From positions 2,232,001 through 2,296,000 of the forward strand of contig NZ_CP047654.1 in NCBI RefSeq assembly GCF_030408915.1: a DNA stretch of 64,000 nucleotides. The letters are read 5' to 3'. Source of the DNA: Corynebacterium guangdongense. Lineage in GTDB: Bacteria > Actinomycetota > Actinomycetes > Mycobacteriales > Mycobacteriaceae. The notes under the pieces are model-generated. The model saw nothing but the letters and a program-made list of their open reading frames with translations, did not search any database and was not told the DNA's origin. The translations under genes and the position numbers were made by a program. Below, piece by piece: positions 62,041-64,000 of this stretch (within the stretch, counting starts at the first letter, position 1; every line of letters starts with the position of its first letter).

Positions 62041-62133
62041 CAAGACCCAGGGTGACAACCCCCGGGTGAGTACTGACCCTGGGTTTTGCGGGTGAGAAAG
62101 CGACTCACCCGGGGGTTGTCACCCTGGGTCTTG
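62041..62133. repeat. Perfect 31-bp inverted repeat with 31-nt spacer
   Basis: The arm at 62041-62071 (begins CAAGACCCAGGGTGAC) is the exact reverse complement of 62103-62133. The spacer 62072-62102 is also 31 nt and includes ACCCTGGGTTTT, a partial third copy of the arm's outer part. Flanking bases on both sides do not pair, so the boundaries are exact. It lies 17 bp after the small gene's stop. It could be a very strong terminator hairpin, a mobile MITE-like unit or a protein-binding site. Confidence 0.85.
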
Positions 62134-62158
62134 TGGATATCCATGCCGCCGGGGCGAG

Positions 62159-62167
62159 TTATCCACA
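62159..62167 (+). promoter_or_regulatory. Consensus DnaA box
   Basis: TTATCCACA, an exact match to the DnaA-box consensus, 26 bp after the 31-bp inverted repeat and 53 bp before the likely start of the next gene. A single box does not make an origin; it may be a regulatory or titration site. Confidence 0.5.
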
Positions 62168-62219
62168 CGATTGCCGGAGGCCGCAGCTCAGGCGGGCGGA
62201 ACCCGAGACGATCAGAGGC

Positions 62220-63107
62220 GTGACACTTCCGGAACTCATTGAGCTACGACGCGCTCCTCTCGGGGATCGTCGCCTCCGCGATCAGCTCGCCAGCGACTCA
62301 CTGGTCCTCCTGACGCCTGAAATCGCCGTCGACCGCGACGCCTACCGGCAGCTGCCGCCCTGGGATCGCACGCTTCTGCGCGCCCGGGCCGTCGGGACGG
62401 CCGCCAGCTCGGCGGTGCTCACCGGCAAAGCGGCGGCCCGGCTGTCGGGAGTGGCGGTGCGGGGCTGGGACGAACCGATCGCCCTGGCCTATCCCTCGGG
62501 CAGCCCGCCCCCGGCGAAGGATCGCCGAGCGGGAATCGCCTATCTGAACACCGCCATCCCCGAGCACGAGATTCGCCTGGTCGCCGGCGTCCGGGTCGCC
62601 GTCCTGTCACGGTTCCTGCGCGACATCGCCCGGATTGACGGCCTGGTGGACACGGTGGTCGCCATCGATTCCATTCGGCGGCGTTACCCGGACACGGACG
62701 AGGCATGGTTCTACCGCCGGTGCACCGACAACCGTCGTTTCCCCGGCGTCGCCACGCTCCGCGAGGTCATCCGCCTGTCCAGCGCGCTGGCGGAGAGCCC
62801 GCTGGAGTCCGAGGCGCGGGTGCGGCTGCTTCAGGCGGACCTCGGCCCGGTGCGGGAGCAGGTGCAGATCGGCGACCACCGGGTGGACTTCCTCGTCGGC
62901 GACGACGTCATCACCGAGGTCGACGGCGAGGTGAAGTACGACGGGGTGACCTTCAACCAGCCGGTCGACGCGGTGATCCGGGCCGAGCGACGCCGGGAGA
63001 AGGCCCTCCAGAACGCCGGCTACGTCGTTCTCCGGGTCGGTGCGGAGCATCTTCGGGAGGAGGGCGCCGGCCTGATTCAGCTGCTCCGGCAGGCGCGGCG
63101 CCGGTGA
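62220..63107 (+). CDS. PD-(D/E)XK nuclease-like protein (AbiEi/DUF559-like)
   Basis: A 295-residue protein if started at GTG 62220 (VTLPELIEL); an in-frame GTG at 62133 would add 29 residues that overlap the inverted repeat, so I reject it. The N-terminal half has a winged-helix-like region with SSAVLTGKAAARLSGVAV and a beta-rich part, as in AbiEi-type proteins. The C-terminal part reads DHRVDFLVGDDVITEVDGEVKYDG, the D...ExK-like core of DUF559/Vsr-type nucleases, then ERRREKALQNAGYVVLRV. Function unproven; common in actinobacteria. Confidence 0.72.
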   Translation: MTLPELIELRRAPLGDRRLRDQLASDSLVLLTPEIAVDRDAYRQLPPWDRTLLRARAVGTAASSAVLTGKAAARLSGVAVRGWDEPIALAYPSGSPPPAKDRRAGIAYLNTAIPEHEIRLVAGVRVAVLSRFLRDIARIDGLVDTVVAIDSIRRRYPDTDEAWFYRRCTDNRRFPGVATLREVIRLSSALAESPLESEARVRLLQADLGPVREQVQIGDHRVDFLVGDDVITEVDGEVKYDGVTFNQPVDAVIRAERRREKALQNAGYVVLRVGAEHLREEGAGLIQLLRQARRR

Positions 63108-63112
63108 AGGCC

Positions 63113-63712
63113 TCAGACGAGGGTGGCCACCTCGTATTTCACCGGCGCGCCGGCCACCAGCGAGACGGGAACGTCGATGAGGCGCTGGTTGGCGGAGCCG
63201 GCGAAGGGCTTGAGGTTGCCTTCGTCGCGCTCCTCCTGGATGAACTGCCCGTCGATGAGGACGTCGAGGGATTCGAGCAAGGAGCGGCGCTCGTCGCCGA
63301 AGAGGCGCAGAATCTCCCAGGTGTAGCCGGAGTACGACCAGACCGTCTTGCCGGGCAGTTCCTCACGGATGCGGCGAACCAGCGGCAGCAGCCACCTGGC
63401 GGACAGGAAGGGTTCGCCGCCGACGAGGGTCAGGCCCGCGACGTGGGGGTTGGCCAGGTCGCGCAGGATGCGCTCCTCCAGCTCGGCCGTGTACGGGTTT
63501 CCGTAACCCTTCTTCTGGGCGGCCTTGTTGTAGCAGCCCAGGCAGTTGAAGGGGCAGTAGCTGACGTAGAGCGAGCAGCGCAGCCCCTCCCCGTCCAGGG
63601 CCTGGAAGGGTTTGTAGTCGGCGACGCGGAACTCGTCGGTCTGCTCCCACGTCCGGGAGCGCTCATCCATGGCCTCGATGCGGGAACGTCGGGCGTCGGA
63701 AAGCTCAGACAT
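63113..63712 (-). CDS. nrdG: Anaerobic ribonucleotide reductase activase (radical SAM)
   Basis: A 199-residue radical-SAM protein. The cluster motif CxxxCxxC is Cys53, Cys57, Cys60 (YCPFNCLGCYN), and LTLVGGEPFL is the SAM-binding GGE element. It makes the glycyl radical on NrdD. Its ATG overlaps the nrdD stop by 8 nt (ATGTCTGA), so the two are coupled. Its stop lies 6 bp from that of the convergent nuclease-like gene. Confidence 0.94.
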   Translation of the reverse strand: MSELSDARRSRIEAMDERSRTWEQTDEFRVADYKPFQALDGEGLRCSLYVSYCPFNCLGCYNKAAQKKGYGNPYTAELEERILRDLANPHVAGLTLVGGEPFLSARWLLPLVRRIREELPGKTVWSYSGYTWEILRLFGDERRSLLESLDVLIDGQFIQEERDEGNLKPFAGSANQRLIDVPVSLVAGAPVKYEVATLV

Positions 63713-64000
63713 GCTTCACCCGGGAAGCGATCTCGGTCTGCTTGCCTGCGACGACCGGGCGCTTCATCGGGGCGCCGAGGTAGCCGCAGAGGCGCCGGGT
63801 GACGGAGGCCTTGTCCTCGTCGCGGTTGCCGCAGGAGGGGCAGACGTAGCCCTCGGCGTCACAGGAGAACTCGCCCTCGAAATCGCAGACGAAGCAGGAA
63901 TCGACCGGGGAGTTGATGCCGAAGTAGCCGACGTGCTCGTAGGCCTCGTCCCAGATCGCCTCGAAGGCGACCGGGTTGGCCAGCAGGTTCGGGGCCTCGA
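63705..64000 (-). CDS. nrdD: Anaerobic ribonucleoside-triphosphate reductase, C-terminal part (cut by window edge)
   Basis: The last 97 codons are visible. They show the end of the catalytic barrel (LLANPVAFEAIWDEAYEHVGY), a zinc ribbon (CFVC and CPSC pairs) and the glycyl-radical segment VTRRLCGYLG, in which the second-last Gly region carries the radical. This is class III ribonucleotide reductase, strictly oxygen-sensitive. The start lies beyond 64000. Confidence 0.94.
   Translation of the reverse strand, partial: EAPNLLANPVAFEAIWDEAYEHVGYFGINSPVDSCFVCDFEGEFSCDAEGYVCPSCGNRDEDKASVTRRLCGYLGAPMKRPVVAGKQTEIASRVKHV

Noticed and set aside
62041..62167. An origin of replication at the inverted repeat and DnaA box
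   Set aside because: Only one exact DnaA box is present, there is no AT-rich unwinding region and no dnaA, dnaN or parAB genes nearby.

Overview
The window is chromosomal DNA from a high-GC member of Corynebacterium (Corynebacteriales). The evidence is internal: a mycolate reductase gene (cmrA), a LuxR-type benR beside benABCD, a ClgR-type box in front of clpP1P2, an McbR-like box in front of metB, many leaderless genes with a TANNNT box 6-8 nt before the start codon, and a gene order (pca, cat, ben, clpP, tig, rpiB, pepN, metB, ettA, cmrA) that I recall from C. glutamicum. The species cannot be fixed from sequence alone.

Region 1 (1-13.5 kb) is an aromatic-catabolism supercluster. It holds pcaHG (protocatechuate ring cleavage), an aromatic-acid MFS carrier, a lipoprotein, catABC (catechol to 3-oxoadipate enol-lactone), then divergently benABCD and benR (benzoate to catechol). 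The cat/ben divergent region carries a phased set of CCTAGG palindromes. GTGA-N6-TCAC boxes lie in front of pcaH, the lipoprotein gene and benA. BenC carries a C-terminal domain that looks like the FCD ligand-binding domain of GntR regulators.

Region 2 (13.5-25.7 kb) sits between benR and a benK-like carrier next to clpP2, genes that are close neighbours in C. glutamicum as I recall it. It looks like an inserted, uncharacterised catabolic island: a GntR/UTRA regulator; two translationally coupled phosphotriesterase-family proteins, the first lacking nearly all metal ligands; a flavin aromatic hydroxylase; an HSL-type esterase; an MFS importer; then an MFS carrier, an MBL-fold hydrolase, a CPBP membrane protease, a CocE/NonD hydrolase and a PCMT-like methyltransferase. 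A nearly identical 17-nt element precedes the phosphotriesterase operon and the MBL gene, and a degenerate copy precedes the CocE gene. This is the best candidate for an undescribed system: import, hydrolysis and hydroxylation of an unknown aromatic ester, amide or lactone.

Region 3 (25.8-55.4 kb) is mostly core genome: benK, clpP2/clpP1, an alcohol dehydrogenase, tig, tRNA-Pro and tRNA-Gly, rpiB, a DsbA-like protein with one active-site Cys, pepN, a DUF222/HNH protein, an acyl-CoA dehydrogenase-like flavoprotein, an acidic secreted protein with a two-component system, a DMT transporter, a GntR regulator, metB, mscS, glbO, a ChrA-type transporter, an MFS carrier, a thioesterase, ettA, an SSB paralogue, a CopD-CtaG fusion and tRNA-Arg.

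Region 4 (55.4-64 kb) has a 27-residue membrane peptide gene, a complete nickel-pincer (lar) set (larA, larE, larB on plus; larC plus a DUF1206 membrane protein on minus), cmrA, a perfect 31-bp inverted repeat with a 31-nt spacer, DnaA boxes, a PD-(D/E)XK-like protein, and nrdG with the 3' end of nrdD (class III ribonucleotide reductase, implying some anaerobic capacity).
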